A DNA stretch of 64,000 bases from an uncultured Cyclobacteriaceae bacterium (GTDB taxonomy: Bacteria > Bacteroidota > Bacteroidia > Cytophagales > Cyclobacteriaceae), in the NCBI GenBank assembly GCA_937958005.1, contig CALGOB010000062.1, positions 1-64,000 on the forward strand, read 5' to 3'. Made by a program: the position numbers and the translations under genes. Shown here piece by piece: positions 19,524 through 28,857 of this stretch. The notes below the pieces were generated by a model, which was not told where the DNA came from, searched no databases, and saw only the letters and a program-made list of their open reading frames with translations. The number at the start of each line of letters is the position of its first letter. The first letter of the stretch is position 1.

Positions 19524-20321
19524 TTAAACAGTTCTTATTAACAATATCAATGCAATTACACTTGAAATGATACTTAAAAACGGCGTAGTATCACGTAATG
19601 CTTCATTCACTGGTCGTTTTCTAGGTTCCACATAGATTACATCATTTTCCTGAACCTTTAAAAGACCTGTTTTCATCGTAGAAATCCGACTAAGGTCAAT
19701 CTTAAAAACTTCAATTTGATTATCCACTGAATTAACCCCCCTAAGTAATCGTATATTTTGTGCTTTGCCATCAACAGGAACTCCTCCAGCTAACGCTAGA
19801 ACTTCAAGCACTGACATATTTTCATTTGATAAGGAAATAACTTGTCCTCCTGTGGCTCCCAGAACCACAACTCTCTTATTTTCAAAAAACATCTTCACAA
19901 AAGAGTCTTTGTAATACGAGTCATATTTCTTTTCAAGTTTTTCCTCAGCTTCTTGAATAGTTAAACCTTCTAGGCTCACTAAACCAACTAATGGCAATTT
20001 TATTTTACCATTCTTTTGAATTAAATACTGAAAATCTTCCCCAATACCTCCCCTTCCTTGTTGATTCCCTCCTTGAGCAAGTTCAAAATTAGGATCTACT
20101 ATTCTCTCGCCACCATTGGTAAAAACATCTATCGTAATCAAATCATCTGTTTGGAGTCTATAATTAGATTTGGTTGTTTGAACTGCGACTGCGAAATCTG
20201 ATTCAGTAAAGTCATCATCTAGCCTAAAAAGTACATCTTGCTTATAAACGTTGCAAGACCCTAAGAGGCAAAGCAAAGAGACTAGCATAATGCATTGTAA
20301 TAATTGATATTTAAAACTCAC
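19524..20321 (-). CDS. Wza-type polysaccharide export lipoprotein
   Basis: Outer-membrane export component. A signal peptide with lipobox LLGSC (lipidation at the Cys near residue 23) is followed by the Poly_export domain (NYRLQTDDLITIDVF, YLIQKNGKIKLPLVGLVSLEGLTIQEAEEKL) and an SLBB-like region (RVVVLGATGGQVISL to AGGVPVDGKAQNIRLLRG). A C-terminal hydrophobic helix (FLSIISSVIALILLI) corresponds to the membrane-spanning helix of Wza. 265 residues; GTG start. It heads the wza-wzc-cpsB operon. Confidence 0.93.
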   Translation of the reverse strand: MSFKYQLLQCIMLVSLLCLLGSCNVYKQDVLFRLDDDFTESDFAVAVQTTKSNYRLQTDDLITIDVFTNGGERIVDPNFELAQGGNQQGRGGIGEDFQYLIQKNGKIKLPLVGLVSLEGLTIQEAEEKLEKKYDSYYKDSFVKMFFENKRVVVLGATGGQVISLSNENMSVLEVLALAGGVPVDGKAQNIRLLRGVNSVDNQIEVFKIDLSRISTMKTGLLKVQENDVIYVEPRKRPVNEALRDTTPFLSIISSVIALILLIRTV

Positions 20322-20360
20322 AAAAAAGGGTTTATATTTTGAAAATCTTTTCTTCTGATA

Positions 20361-20420
20361 ATTTTATTCGATTTTAATTGATATAATCTATTCATATCCA
20401 TTAGGATAATCGAATAAAAT
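20361..20420. promoter_or_regulatory. Inverted repeat upstream of the export operon
   Basis: ATTTTATTCGATT (20361-20373) and its exact complement AATCGAATAAAAT (20408-20420) are 34 bases apart, beginning 40 bases upstream of the Wza-type gene. The spacing is long for a simple operator, so a looped operator pair or an RNA hairpin are both possible. Confidence 0.4.
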
Positions 20421-20473
20421 AATTGTAAAAAGTCTATTAAACCGCAAAGTAATTTCTACGGAAAAGTAAAAAA

Positions 20474-21625
20474 TCAAATCAACACTTCCTCCTTTGATTG
20501 ACTTTTTTTGAGTGTAGAGGAAGTAATATCTTCTATTTTCTGAAAATACCGATCAATAACAATCTGTTCATCAAATTCTGTAATTGCTCTTTTTCTGCTA
20601 TTGGTAGCAAAATCTAGTAATTTATCTTCATTTAAGTATATCATTTTCTTAAATGTTTCTGTAAGGCTTTCACAATTTCTTACTTCGCAAAGAAAGCCAT
20701 TAAAATCATCTTCAACAATATTATTACAACCTGGGACATCTGTGGCAATCATTGCCTTGCCCATACTTGCTGCTTCTAATAATGTTTTAGAGGTCCCTTC
20801 TCTATAAGATGGCAAAACAACACAATCAGCACTACCAATAAAAGGCCTCACATCATCGGTTGTCCCTAAATATTCTATGATTCCTTGAGATGAAAGTTCA
20901 TCTATTTTTTGTTTGGAATACCCTCTTTTATGAAATTCTTCAGGCTTACCTAATAATTGAAAAACTACTTCATGCCCTTCACTAATTACATTGGCTGCCG
21001 CTTTACAATATTCTTCTATCCCTTTGTCTATTAACAGTCTAGAAATCATTAAGAAAACAAATTTACTTTTCTTTGCCTCTTTGTTCATTGGTGAAAAATG
21101 GTTCGTATCCACTCCAGAACCTGGTAAAATACTGGTCTTATTTTCATCTATCCTCACTTCTTCCAAAAACAACTGCCTATCATGCATATTCTGAAAAAAG
21201 ATATGATCACTACTTTTAAATGCAAATTTATATAGTCCTTGAATTAAGCTCTTTAAAACTTTATTCCATAAGAACGTGGTGCCTAAACCACTCACATTAT
21301 TAATAATGGGAATATTTAGTTTGTTACATGCGATAGAACCATAAATATTTGGTTTTACTGTATAACTTAAAGCTATATGAGGCTTTATAATAGTCAGTAT
21401 ATCAATAAGTTGATTATAATACTTATAATCATTTAACACATTCATCCCACTGTTCTCAAGCTCTATTGAATGACACTGACACCCCATATTCTTCAGTTTT
21501 TCAACAGAATCATCAGTTGGGGCTATTGTATGCACCTCATGCCCTAAACTAATAAGTTTTTTTACAATTCCAGATCTAAAATTGTAAATATTCCATGAGG
21601 TATTTAGTAATATGACTACTTTCAC
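20474..21625 (-). CDS. Glycosyltransferase family 4
   Basis: GT-B fold sugar transferase of 383 residues. The N-terminal half begins MKVVILLNTSWNIYNFRSGIVKKL, as in capsule and N-glycan type GT4 enzymes. The C-terminal half has FLMISRLLIDKGIEEY, IEYLGTTDDVRPFI and the nucleotide-sugar motif VVLPSYREGTSKTLLEAASMGKAMIATDVPG with its EX7E pattern. No membrane helix. It probably adds one sugar to a lipid-linked exopolysaccharide unit, given the export genes downstream on the same strand. The start is GTG. Confidence 0.9.
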   Translation of the reverse strand: MKVVILLNTSWNIYNFRSGIVKKLISLGHEVHTIAPTDDSVEKLKNMGCQCHSIELENSGMNVLNDYKYYNQLIDILTIIKPHIALSYTVKPNIYGSIACNKLNIPIINNVSGLGTTFLWNKVLKSLIQGLYKFAFKSSDHIFFQNMHDRQLFLEEVRIDENKTSILPGSGVDTNHFSPMNKEAKKSKFVFLMISRLLIDKGIEEYCKAAANVISEGHEVVFQLLGKPEEFHKRGYSKQKIDELSSQGIIEYLGTTDDVRPFIGSADCVVLPSYREGTSKTLLEAASMGKAMIATDVPGCNNIVEDDFNGFLCEVRNCESLTETFKKMIYLNEDKLLDFATNSRKRAITEFDEQIVIDRYFQKIEDITSSTLKKSQSKEEVLI

Positions 21626-21750
21626 TATATTAGATAATTCTTATAATCATTTGTAAATATATTAGGAATTCCTGTGATTAAATAAATATTCTCGCCCAAC
21701 TTTGCCATAACGTAGATGAGCGAGAAAATAGTTGCGTTCAATGGTTTAAT

Positions 21751-22950
21751 ATGATAGAGACAGCAAGGGAAGTAGAAAAAGCAGTGCTGGTAGCCTTGGT
21801 TCCACAAGGACAGACAGACGAAAAAACGAAAGAGTACTTAGATGAGTTGGAATTTCTAGCACAAACACTAGATATATCAACAAGTGAGGTCTTTACTCAA
21901 AAATTAGAATCTCCTGATAGAAGGACATTTATTGGAAAAGGCAAACTAGAAGAAGTTAAAGCCAGTGTAAAAGTACATGACGCAAAAATCGTTATTTTTG
22001 ATGATGATCTAAGTCCTTCCCAACTAAGGAATTTGGAAAAAGAAATTAAAGCAAAAATATATGATAGAAGTTTATTAATTCTAGACATATTCTTAAAACG
22101 AGCAAAAACATCGCAAGCAAAGACACAGGTAGAATTAGCTCGTTATCAATACCTTATGCCAAGATTGACTAGAATGTGGACTCACTTAGAAAGACAGCGG
22201 GGAGGCACTGGCACTAGAGGTGGAGCAGGAGAAAAGGAAATAGAAACTGATAGAAGGATTATTAGAGATCAAATTACAGTTTTGAAGAAAAAACTGGAAA
22301 AAATAGAACGCCAAAGTGCTACAAGGCGCAAATCAAGATCCAATATTGTAAGAGTAGCCTTTGCCGGATATACCAATGCGGGCAAGTCTACACTCATGAG
22401 AAAATTAAGTAAAGAAACTGTTTATGCAAAAGATGAATTATTTGCTACCGTAGATTCTACAGTTCGTAAAGTGGTAATTAATCAGATTCCTTTTTTACTT
22501 TCTGATACAGTAGGTTTTATCAGAAAACTGCCTCACAACTTGATAGAGTCTTTTAAATCCACACTTGATGAAGTAAAAGAAGCTGATATCCTAATTCATG
22601 TCATTGATGTCTCTAATCCCGCTTTTGAAGAACACATAGAAGTTGTAGAACAAACTTTGACTGACATAGGCGCCACTGGAATTAAAACAATTAAGGTTTA
22701 TAATAAAATAGATGCCACCAAGGAACCAGAGCATGATGAAGATGATCTAGAGTCACCAGCCCCAAATAAGATTTTTGCAGGTGAAAAATACAATAAAAAG
22801 GATTTTTCGTTTAGAATGAGTGCCCTGGATAAAAAAGATGTCAACCAATTTAGAAAGATCCTTTATGAAGAAGTAAAAGGTAAACATTTGAAAATTTATC
22901 CGCATTATCTGGAGCCTCAGATTTACGACCCTGAAGCAATGGAAGATTAG
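21751..22950 (+). CDS. hflX: Ribosome-associated GTPase HflX
   Basis: GTPase that binds the large ribosomal subunit and splits stalled or stressed 70S ribosomes. The N-terminal HflX domain is followed by the glycine-rich linker GGTGTRGGAGEKEIETDRR. The G domain then shows G1 GYTNAGKSTL, G3 DTVGFI and G4 YNKID. The length of 399 residues is normal. The start is the ATG at 21751. It ends in a 4-base convergent overlap with the antiporter gene. Confidence 0.95.
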   Translation: MIETAREVEKAVLVALVPQGQTDEKTKEYLDELEFLAQTLDISTSEVFTQKLESPDRRTFIGKGKLEEVKASVKVHDAKIVIFDDDLSPSQLRNLEKEIKAKIYDRSLLILDIFLKRAKTSQAKTQVELARYQYLMPRLTRMWTHLERQRGGTGTRGGAGEKEIETDRRIIRDQITVLKKKLEKIERQSATRRKSRSNIVRVAFAGYTNAGKSTLMRKLSKETVYAKDELFATVDSTVRKVVINQIPFLLSDTVGFIRKLPHNLIESFKSTLDEVKEADILIHVIDVSNPAFEEHIEVVEQTLTDIGATGIKTIKVYNKIDATKEPEHDEDDLESPAPNKIFAGEKYNKKDFSFRMSALDKKDVNQFRKILYEEVKGKHLKIYPHYLEPQIYDPEAMED

Positions 22951-24233
22951 GATAAGCTTTTTTCTTCTTCTTGCTTAGAGAGCTCCTCTATTTCCTGATC
23001 CAGTTCCTTCCAGTCTTCAAAGACTAAATTCTCTGTATCAGGAATATCTTCTCCCTTGGCAATCAGTCCTCCAGACATAATAAAACTAGAGGCGAGTATC
23101 ACTATTAGTAAAATAGTTGGATTAAATCCTTCTGCTAAATTTGCCACTGGGATAGAGAAAAACAATAATACTGTAATTAAACCTCTAGGTGCAATCCATA
23201 ACTGCGGGGTAATGCTTTTTCTGACAAAAATTTTAAGCAACAAAAATCGGATAACATAAGTAGCTATCAACACTCCTAAAGCAATCAGAATAGCTGATAC
23301 ATTCGTAATTCCTGAAAAATCAAGAGTCATTCCAAAAATTACGAAGAAAAATGTACGAACCACAAACGCAGTCTCATTAGTCACTACGTGGAAATCTTCC
23401 GTAATTTCATCAAGCACTTTAGGTTTGATCAATTTCTTAAGAAAACCCTTGAAAAACACATTGTAATTATTGAGCACCAAACCAAATACCATAATGATAA
23501 GTAGAGATGATAAATGAAACGTTTTACCTATCGAATAAAGTGCAATCAAAATAGAGATAAAGAAAAATAGTTTTACTTTAGCCTCAACGCGTTGTAACAA
23601 TACTACAAGAATGTAGCTAATAACAATTGACAATACAATCGTCAAAAGAATACTTCCACTCACATCAATAATAACCTCAGACGTAGTGGTAGCATCTGCA
23701 TTACCCAGCAAGAAATAAAAAAACATAATTCCTAAAATATCTGAAAATGTGCTCTCGTAAATTAAAAATTCTTTTTTCTCTCCTATCAAACTACCTACAC
23801 TAGGAATAATAATGGCACTACTCAGGATAGATAAAGGAATCGCATATAATAAGGCATCAAAAGTATTATCAATAATACCAGAGTAATAAAAGATACCTCC
23901 TATGGCAAAAGCTGTGAGTATTAAGGAAATAATCCCTACTAAAAAAGATTTGATTAATAAAGGAGTTTTTTCTCGTTTCAGCTTAAGATCCAAAGCCGCT
24001 TCTAAAACAATCATGATTAATCCTATAATCCCTAATAATTCTAGGGCTTCCATGATGTATTTCTGCAAATCTATCTCTGCACTTTTAAGGTATTCCTGAG
24101 CTCCTATCCCTAGTCCAATAAGTAAAAGAACACTTGGTATTTTTGTTTTTTTAGAAACAAAATTGAAAAAATAAGAAATAATCACCACGGCTGAAATAGC
24201 TATTGCTTCTGTATAAGCATTGAATAAATCCAT
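22947..24233 (-). CDS. Cation:proton antiporter (NhaP/Kef-like)
   Basis: Membrane antiporter of the monovalent cation/proton superfamily: about 12 helices across 428 residues, then a short acidic and basic cytosolic tail (LEDWKELDQEIEELSKQEEE-type). The hydrophobic start IAISAVVIISYFFNFVSKKTKIPSVLLLIGLGIG matches CPA-type exchangers, and ESTFSDILGIMFF holds the acidic residue expected in the transport core. No RCK/TrkA domain is attached, unlike KefB/C. Ion specificity (Na+ or K+) is not readable. Confidence 0.88.
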   Translation of the reverse strand: MDLFNAYTEAIAISAVVIISYFFNFVSKKTKIPSVLLLIGLGIGAQEYLKSAEIDLQKYIMEALELLGIIGLIMIVLEAALDLKLKREKTPLLIKSFLVGIISLILTAFAIGGIFYYSGIIDNTFDALLYAIPLSILSSAIIIPSVGSLIGEKKEFLIYESTFSDILGIMFFYFLLGNADATTTSEVIIDVSGSILLTIVLSIVISYILVVLLQRVEAKVKLFFFISILIALYSIGKTFHLSSLLIIMVFGLVLNNYNVFFKGFLKKLIKPKVLDEITEDFHVVTNETAFVVRTFFFVIFGMTLDFSGITNVSAILIALGVLIATYVIRFLLLKIFVRKSITPQLWIAPRGLITVLLFFSIPVANLAEGFNPTILLIVILASSFIMSGGLIAKGEDIPDTENLVFEDWKELDQEIEELSKQEEEKSLS

Positions 24234-24317
24234 ATTATTTAATTCTTTTAAGTCTCTTTCAATTAATAGTCAAGTCTTCCAATGAAGATCTTGCAATATA
24301 ATTTTTTCTTATTGGTA

Positions 24318-24785
24318 TCTACTAGTATCCAAGCAAATAATTTAATGTGTTTTCCTACCCGAGACTTCTACTTTTAGGCCTTCTAGCGGGAGGATTGACT
24401 TGGTTAGTCACCCCGTCAAAAACTCGGCTGGGCCGCGATGGCGTACCAAGTGGTAATCTCAGAGAAAACGCACTGGCAGAAAGGGTAAATGGAGTACTTA
24501 AAGATGAATATTTATACAATTGCTCACCTGAAAACATTAAACAGGCCAAGCAAATACCTCATCAAACAATCAGTTTGTATAATAGTGAAAGACCTCATAT
24601 GAGTATTGGAAACCTTGTTTCTGAAAAAGTGCATGAACTGAACTTAAATACTGGTCAATTATGGAAGAGTTGTAACAAGAAAAAGAATATTATTGTAAAA
24701 CAATAACAGGACTATAAAAAATTGTAAGTTTATTGTAGGCCTATACTTTTAACCTGTAAACTTATTTTAAGACGAGACAGGATCC
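24318..24785 (+). pseudogene. IS3-family transposase remnant (C-terminal fragment)
   Basis: An open frame from about 24445 to 24706 encodes the end of an IS3 OrfB integrase: ENALAERVNGVLKDEYL, then SLYNSERPHMSIGN, the last DDE-domain motifs (the catalytic E lies in NALAERVNG). The catalytic domain upstream and OrfA are missing. Bases 24347-24444 are not transposase but GC-rich repeat-like DNA read in the same frame. The fragment is followed directly by a CTATGGGCAAT repeat. Not functional. Confidence 0.85.
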
Positions 24786-24896
24786 TATGGGCAATCATTT
24801 AATAATCAACCCAGTGCCTCCACAAGGAAAGCTTTAGCGCTCACGGAAGAGTCGGGGTGCTAGACTGGGAATTAATATCCCTTAGGAATTAAACCG
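24786..24896. repeat. CTATGGGCAAT...AATTAATATCCCTTAGG repeat, copy 2
   Basis: Shares both ends and the central AGTCGGGG with bases 1-76 but has an insertion of about 35 bases (CCTCCACAAGGAAAGC and onwards). The right end, AATTAATATCCCTTAGG, is also the target interrupted by the 174-bp element at 9298. It ends 7 bases before the next ATG, so it supplies the leader of the permease gene. Confidence 0.65.
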
Positions 24897-24903
24897 TAAC
24901 AAA

Positions 24904-27276
24904 ATGATCAAACATTATTCCTCTGTATTTTTAAAGATTCTTTCAAAGAACAAAATCCATAATACTATCAATATTCTAGGACTATTGATAGGTATTATCT
25001 CAGCGTTTGTTATTGCTAAGTATTTAGGGTATTCACTTTCTTTTGATCAATCACACCTAAACCAAGAAAGAATTTTTCAAGTTAAACTAACTGAGAGTGA
25101 AGATGGAAAGATCGTTTCCTATGAAGGACTAAGTTATAAGGGTGTCCCTTTAGCAATGAAAGAAAGTTCACCAGAAATTATTGACTACACTATTTTTAAT
25201 CAAACCGGGGAAAGGCTAATGACGGTTTCAGGTGAAAATGAAAAAAACATTAGTTTTAACGAGTACTTAATATTCACTGTAGATTCCTCATTTTTCAATC
25301 TTTTCTCCTTTAAAACCCATCTAGGAAATCAACACTTCGCTTTCCAACACCCTCACTCAACCGTTATAACTGAATCTATTGCAAAAAAATATTTTGGGAA
25401 TCAAAATCCAATAGGTAAAACAATCAAATCAAGGACATCCTGGGGTCGAGAGAAAGAATGGACTGTGACTTGCGTGTTGAAAGACATCCCAAATAACTCA
25501 AAGATTAAGTTTGATCTATTATTCTATGCACCTCAAAAAAACAATAACTTATGGGATATTCCTGTTCATAATCTATATGTTCTCACAAAGAGTCCTCCAA
25601 ACTTGGCAAAATTAACCAAGCATGTATCAGACCATCTTTCTAGCATTCCTATTTTAAAGGCTAATCATCGGAAAATTAATATTTCCCTCATTCCACTCCA
25701 AGCCTCATTAAATACTTTTGAATGGATGCTTGTATTTGTGGCCATCACAATACTAGTTCTTTCTTGGGTCAATTTCATCAACCTCTCAATTGCTCAATTT
25801 CTGAAGAGGTTTAATGAAATAATCATCCGAAAGACACTTGGCGCCACTAAAAGGCAATTAATTCAGCAATTTATCTTTGAAGCAATTGGCATAAACTTAT
25901 TGACCTTGTCAATGGCTATTCTATTGTTAATTACATTTTATGATCAACTACTATCACTAACTTCTTATCACCTTCTTTCCTTAAGTGATAATAGTTTCAA
26001 CATTAACACTGCTTTCTTTATTGTATTTACAATAGGTGTTTTACTAACTTCTTTTTACCCTGCCGTATTTCTAATAAGCGGGAAGGTTTCGGGAATATTA
26101 AAAAAAGGAAAAATCACCAAAGAAAAGAATCAAAATATCAGGAAGGGTCTTGTAATTGCTCAGTTCGCCATTTCTTCGGTTTTAGTGATTGGCATTTTCA
26201 TAATCACAGCACAGTTAGATTATCTAAAGAACAAAGAATTAGGGTTCAATACTTCTAATAAACTCGTAGTAAAACCGCCAAAAGATAAGGGCTTTAAACG
26301 GATACGCAGGATGCAGTCTTTAAAAAACAATTACGCAAAAATTCCTTGGGTTCAATACCTAACCTCTTCCTCTACCATCCCTGCACAGCCCTATCGTCAA
26401 GAAGCGAATTTTACGCTTTTAGGCTCTAAAAAAAGCAATTTACTCTATATAAATGCTGTTGACACTAATTTTATCAGCACCTATGAAATTCAAATACTGG
26501 CTGGAACCAATTTCAATGGAACCGGAGGGACATCTACCAATAGGTTCAAAGTAATCATTAATGAAGTTTCAGCAAAAGCCTATGGTTTAAATGCAAAAGA
26601 AGCTATCGGAAAAAAAGTGGTCGATGAAGAAAGCAAAGAAATATACACGATAGTAGGGGTGGTGAAAAATTATCACAAAACCACTTTAAAAGAATCAATT
26701 AGACCCATACTATTAAAGTACAACCCAAGAAAAGGATATATCACCTTGACCTTATCGCCTAGTATGCTTACCTCCATGAAACTTGCAAAATCAGAATTAA
26801 AAGAAGTCTGGCAAAATATATATCCTGATCAACCTTTTGAATGTTTCTTACTTAAAGAAAGGTTCTATCAGCAATACAAAACTGAAACTACTTTTCATCA
26901 AATTTTCAGCATATTCACTATCATATCAGTGATTTTAGCATGCATAGGCCTTTTAGGAATTTCTTTACAGGAAATATCCAGAAGAAAGTTAGAAATTGGT
27001 ATTCGTAAAACGTTTGGAGCTTCTTCTAAGGCTATTTTGATTTTATTTATAAAAAAATATCTGACCTTTATCTTCTTTGCCACTACTATTGGTATTCCCT
27101 GTGCTCATTATTTTATTGGTCTATGGTTAGAAGAATATAGTTATAGAATTGTCATAAGTTGGAAACACCTGTTAATACCTCCTTTATTTCTCACTATAAT
27201 TGCGTTGATTGCTATCTCCTTCCATATAATCCAACTAAGTTTTACTAACCCAGTCAAAATACTACGAGAAGAGTAA
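24904..27276 (+). CDS. FtsX/MacB-type ABC transporter permease
   Basis: A 790-residue inner-membrane protein with two copies of the MacB layout: an N-terminal helix (about 20-40), a large periplasmic domain, three helices (about 275-395), a second periplasmic domain, and three C-terminal helices ending in FTNPVKILREE. The helix-linked motifs IIRKTLGATKRQLIQQF and IGIRKTFGASSKAILILF are the two FtsX signatures. Such duplicated permeases are common in Bacteroidota and export or pull lipoproteins and peptides with a partner ATPase; none is adjacent. It follows directly on IS/repeat DNA, so its original promoter may be lost or replaced. Confidence 0.9.
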   Translation: MIKHYSSVFLKILSKNKIHNTINILGLLIGIISAFVIAKYLGYSLSFDQSHLNQERIFQVKLTESEDGKIVSYEGLSYKGVPLAMKESSPEIIDYTIFNQTGERLMTVSGENEKNISFNEYLIFTVDSSFFNLFSFKTHLGNQHFAFQHPHSTVITESIAKKYFGNQNPIGKTIKSRTSWGREKEWTVTCVLKDIPNNSKIKFDLLFYAPQKNNNLWDIPVHNLYVLTKSPPNLAKLTKHVSDHLSSIPILKANHRKINISLIPLQASLNTFEWMLVFVAITILVLSWVNFINLSIAQFLKRFNEIIIRKTLGATKRQLIQQFIFEAIGINLLTLSMAILLLITFYDQLLSLTSYHLLSLSDNSFNINTAFFIVFTIGVLLTSFYPAVFLISGKVSGILKKGKITKEKNQNIRKGLVIAQFAISSVLVIGIFIITAQLDYLKNKELGFNTSNKLVVKPPKDKGFKRIRRMQSLKNNYAKIPWVQYLTSSSTIPAQPYRQEANFTLLGSKKSNLLYINAVDTNFISTYEIQILAGTNFNGTGGTSTNRFKVIINEVSAKAYGLNAKEAIGKKVVDEESKEIYTIVGVVKNYHKTTLKESIRPILLKYNPRKGYITLTLSPSMLTSMKLAKSELKEVWQNIYPDQPFECFLLKERFYQQYKTETTFHQIFSIFTIISVILACIGLLGISLQEISRRKLEIGIRKTFGASSKAILILFIKKYLTFIFFATTIGIPCAHYFIGLWLEEYSYRIVISWKHLLIPPLFLTIIALIAISFHIIQLSFTNPVKILREE

Positions 27277-27673
27277 ATTAACTGTGGTTAAAAACTTGTG
27301 ATACAAACTCTTGATTGCTGACCAACATCAAAGAACTCATTTAACCAATAACAGCTCTTCACTTAACCCGAAAAATTCATTAGACTTTTAAAATAAGAAT
27401 TTGAGTAACTGAGTGACTGTTATATCAATTTAGGTTGATAAGGACATATAAGATACTTTATTCATTCGATTCTGACAAAGCGGTTTCCCGCAGGGACAAA
27501 AAACGCAAACAGATTAAGTAACCTATACCACTAAACCTACCTACAAACTTGACTTCAGTATATTCTATAGATAAAAAAGGTGCTCCTAAGAATCTGGAAA
27601 AGAGTAAAGTTCAAATGCTTTACTTTTGAGAAGCACCTATTTGGTTTTACAATTTTACTATAGCAATATTGCA
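27277..27673. other. Intergenic gap with decayed inverted-repeat element
   Basis: Bases about 27364-27420 (ACCCGAAAAATTCATTAGACTTTTAA...GAGTGACTGTTAT) match the left half of the 176-bp element at 36451. The rest is AT-rich without genes, apart from the terminator at 27579. Confidence 0.5.
27579..27638 (-). terminator. Terminator of the MscS gene
   Basis: Read on the minus strand: outer arms AGGTGCT/AGCACCT and inner arms AGTAAAG/CTTTACT, followed at once by TTTTTTAT. It begins 36 bases after the mscS-type stop. Confidence 0.7.
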
Positions 27674-28555
27674 CTAGCCATTTTTCATTGTTACAATTCT
27701 TTGAGGAAGCGGTGCAGCATAACTAGCTTTCCCTAGTGCTTCCACTATTTTCTGTCTGGTATCCCAGTAAACGTCCCAATAAACTTCGCAATCAGCATAG
27801 GGCAAAGCCAACAATTCCACTCCATTTTCCCCTAAGTTATTAACTGCTACTCTTGGAGCCGGTTCTTTTAGTACATTTTCATCTGCCGAAAGCACATCCA
27901 TTACTATTTTTTGTGCTTGGACTATATCCGTACCATATTGTATGCCGAAAGGCATATCTACCCTTAGGTTTCCTTTCGTAGTCAAGTTGGTAATGGTTCC
28001 TGAAGTTATGGCACCATTTGGAATAATTTCAGTTTTATTCTGAAAGGTTTCTAAGATAGTAACAAAAACAGAAATCTCCTTTACGAAACCTAGTTTACCT
28101 CCTGTTTCAATAAGATCTCCCACTTTAAAAGGCCTAAATACTAAAAGCATTACTCCAGCAGCCATATGTCCCAATGATCCATTGAATGCTCCACCTATTG
28201 CTAATCCTATTGCTGCTAGCAAAGCTGCAAAGGTAGCAGTTGGGATTCCTACAATACCAGCAATAGAAATGAATAATAATACTTTGAGAATAAAACCTAT
28301 TAGAGTGACTAAAAATGGTTTAAGTGTTTGGTCAACTTTTCCTTTATCAAAACCTTTACGTACTGCATTCATAACGAGCTTCACAATAAAAAGCCCAATG
28401 ATCAAAGCAATAATCCCGCCTACTATTTTTAAACCATATTGTCCTACCCCTTCTTGCACTGAACTGATTACCCCATTAAAGGAATCAATTACTACATTAC
28501 CTGTTTGTGCAGAGGCGGAAACAAGGTTTTCTGCCAGTTTTTCAGTCTGTTGCAT
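27674..28555 (-). CDS. Small-conductance mechanosensitive channel, MscS family
   Basis: Homoheptameric channel that opens under membrane tension to release solutes on hypo-osmotic shock. Three hydrophobic segments (about 37-60, 80-100, 105-130), the last being the pore helix with alternating Gly/Ala (LLAAIGLAIGGAFNGSLGHMAAG). The cytosolic beta domain starts RPFKVGDLIETGGKLGFVKEISVFVT. 293 residues, the same size as E. coli MscS. An amphipathic N-terminal extension of about 35 residues precedes TM1. Confidence 0.95.
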   Translation of the reverse strand: MQQTEKLAENLVSASAQTGNVVIDSFNGVISSVQEGVGQYGLKIVGGIIALIIGLFIVKLVMNAVRKGFDKGKVDQTLKPFLVTLIGFILKVLLFISIAGIVGIPTATFAALLAAIGLAIGGAFNGSLGHMAAGVMLLVFRPFKVGDLIETGGKLGFVKEISVFVTILETFQNKTEIIPNGAITSGTITNLTTKGNLRVDMPFGIQYGTDIVQAQKIVMDVLSADENVLKEPAPRVAVNNLGENGVELLALPYADCEVYWDVYWDTRQKIVEALGKASYAAPLPQRIVTMKNG

Positions 28556-28857
28556 ATTCTTTTTTTGATTAAGTATAAAATGATTTTACTTAAAGGAATC
28601 AAATTCATTCTTCACTAAGCCCGAATATTCTTTGAAGTAAATGATATACTCGTTGAAATTTCAACAATTATGATTGAGTATCTAAGAATCAGCTGTTTTC
28701 TATAAATATGAAACCTTAAGTTTTGATCAAAAATCTTTCTTAATCATCTATAAAGCACTTTTGGTATTCATGTGAAAATATATTCACAGGATTAAGTTAG
28801 GATTATTGTTTATCTTTCAACCTCAGAAAACCAAGGTATCATAAGAATCTAAATTGC
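28556..28857. other. Divergent intergenic region, mscS / SLC12-ATPase
   Basis: AT-rich, 302 bases, no gene. It contains the dyad TGTGA-N8-TCACA listed separately; nothing else stands out. Confidence 0.6.
28771..28788. promoter_or_regulatory. Crp-like dyad upstream of SLC12-ATPase gene
   Basis: TGTGAAAATATATTCACA has 6-base perfect arms (TGTGAA/TTCACA). It resembles Crp/Fnr-family half-sites (TGTGA) but with an 8-base rather than 6-base spacer. It is centred about 78 bases upstream of the ATG. Confidence 0.4.
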
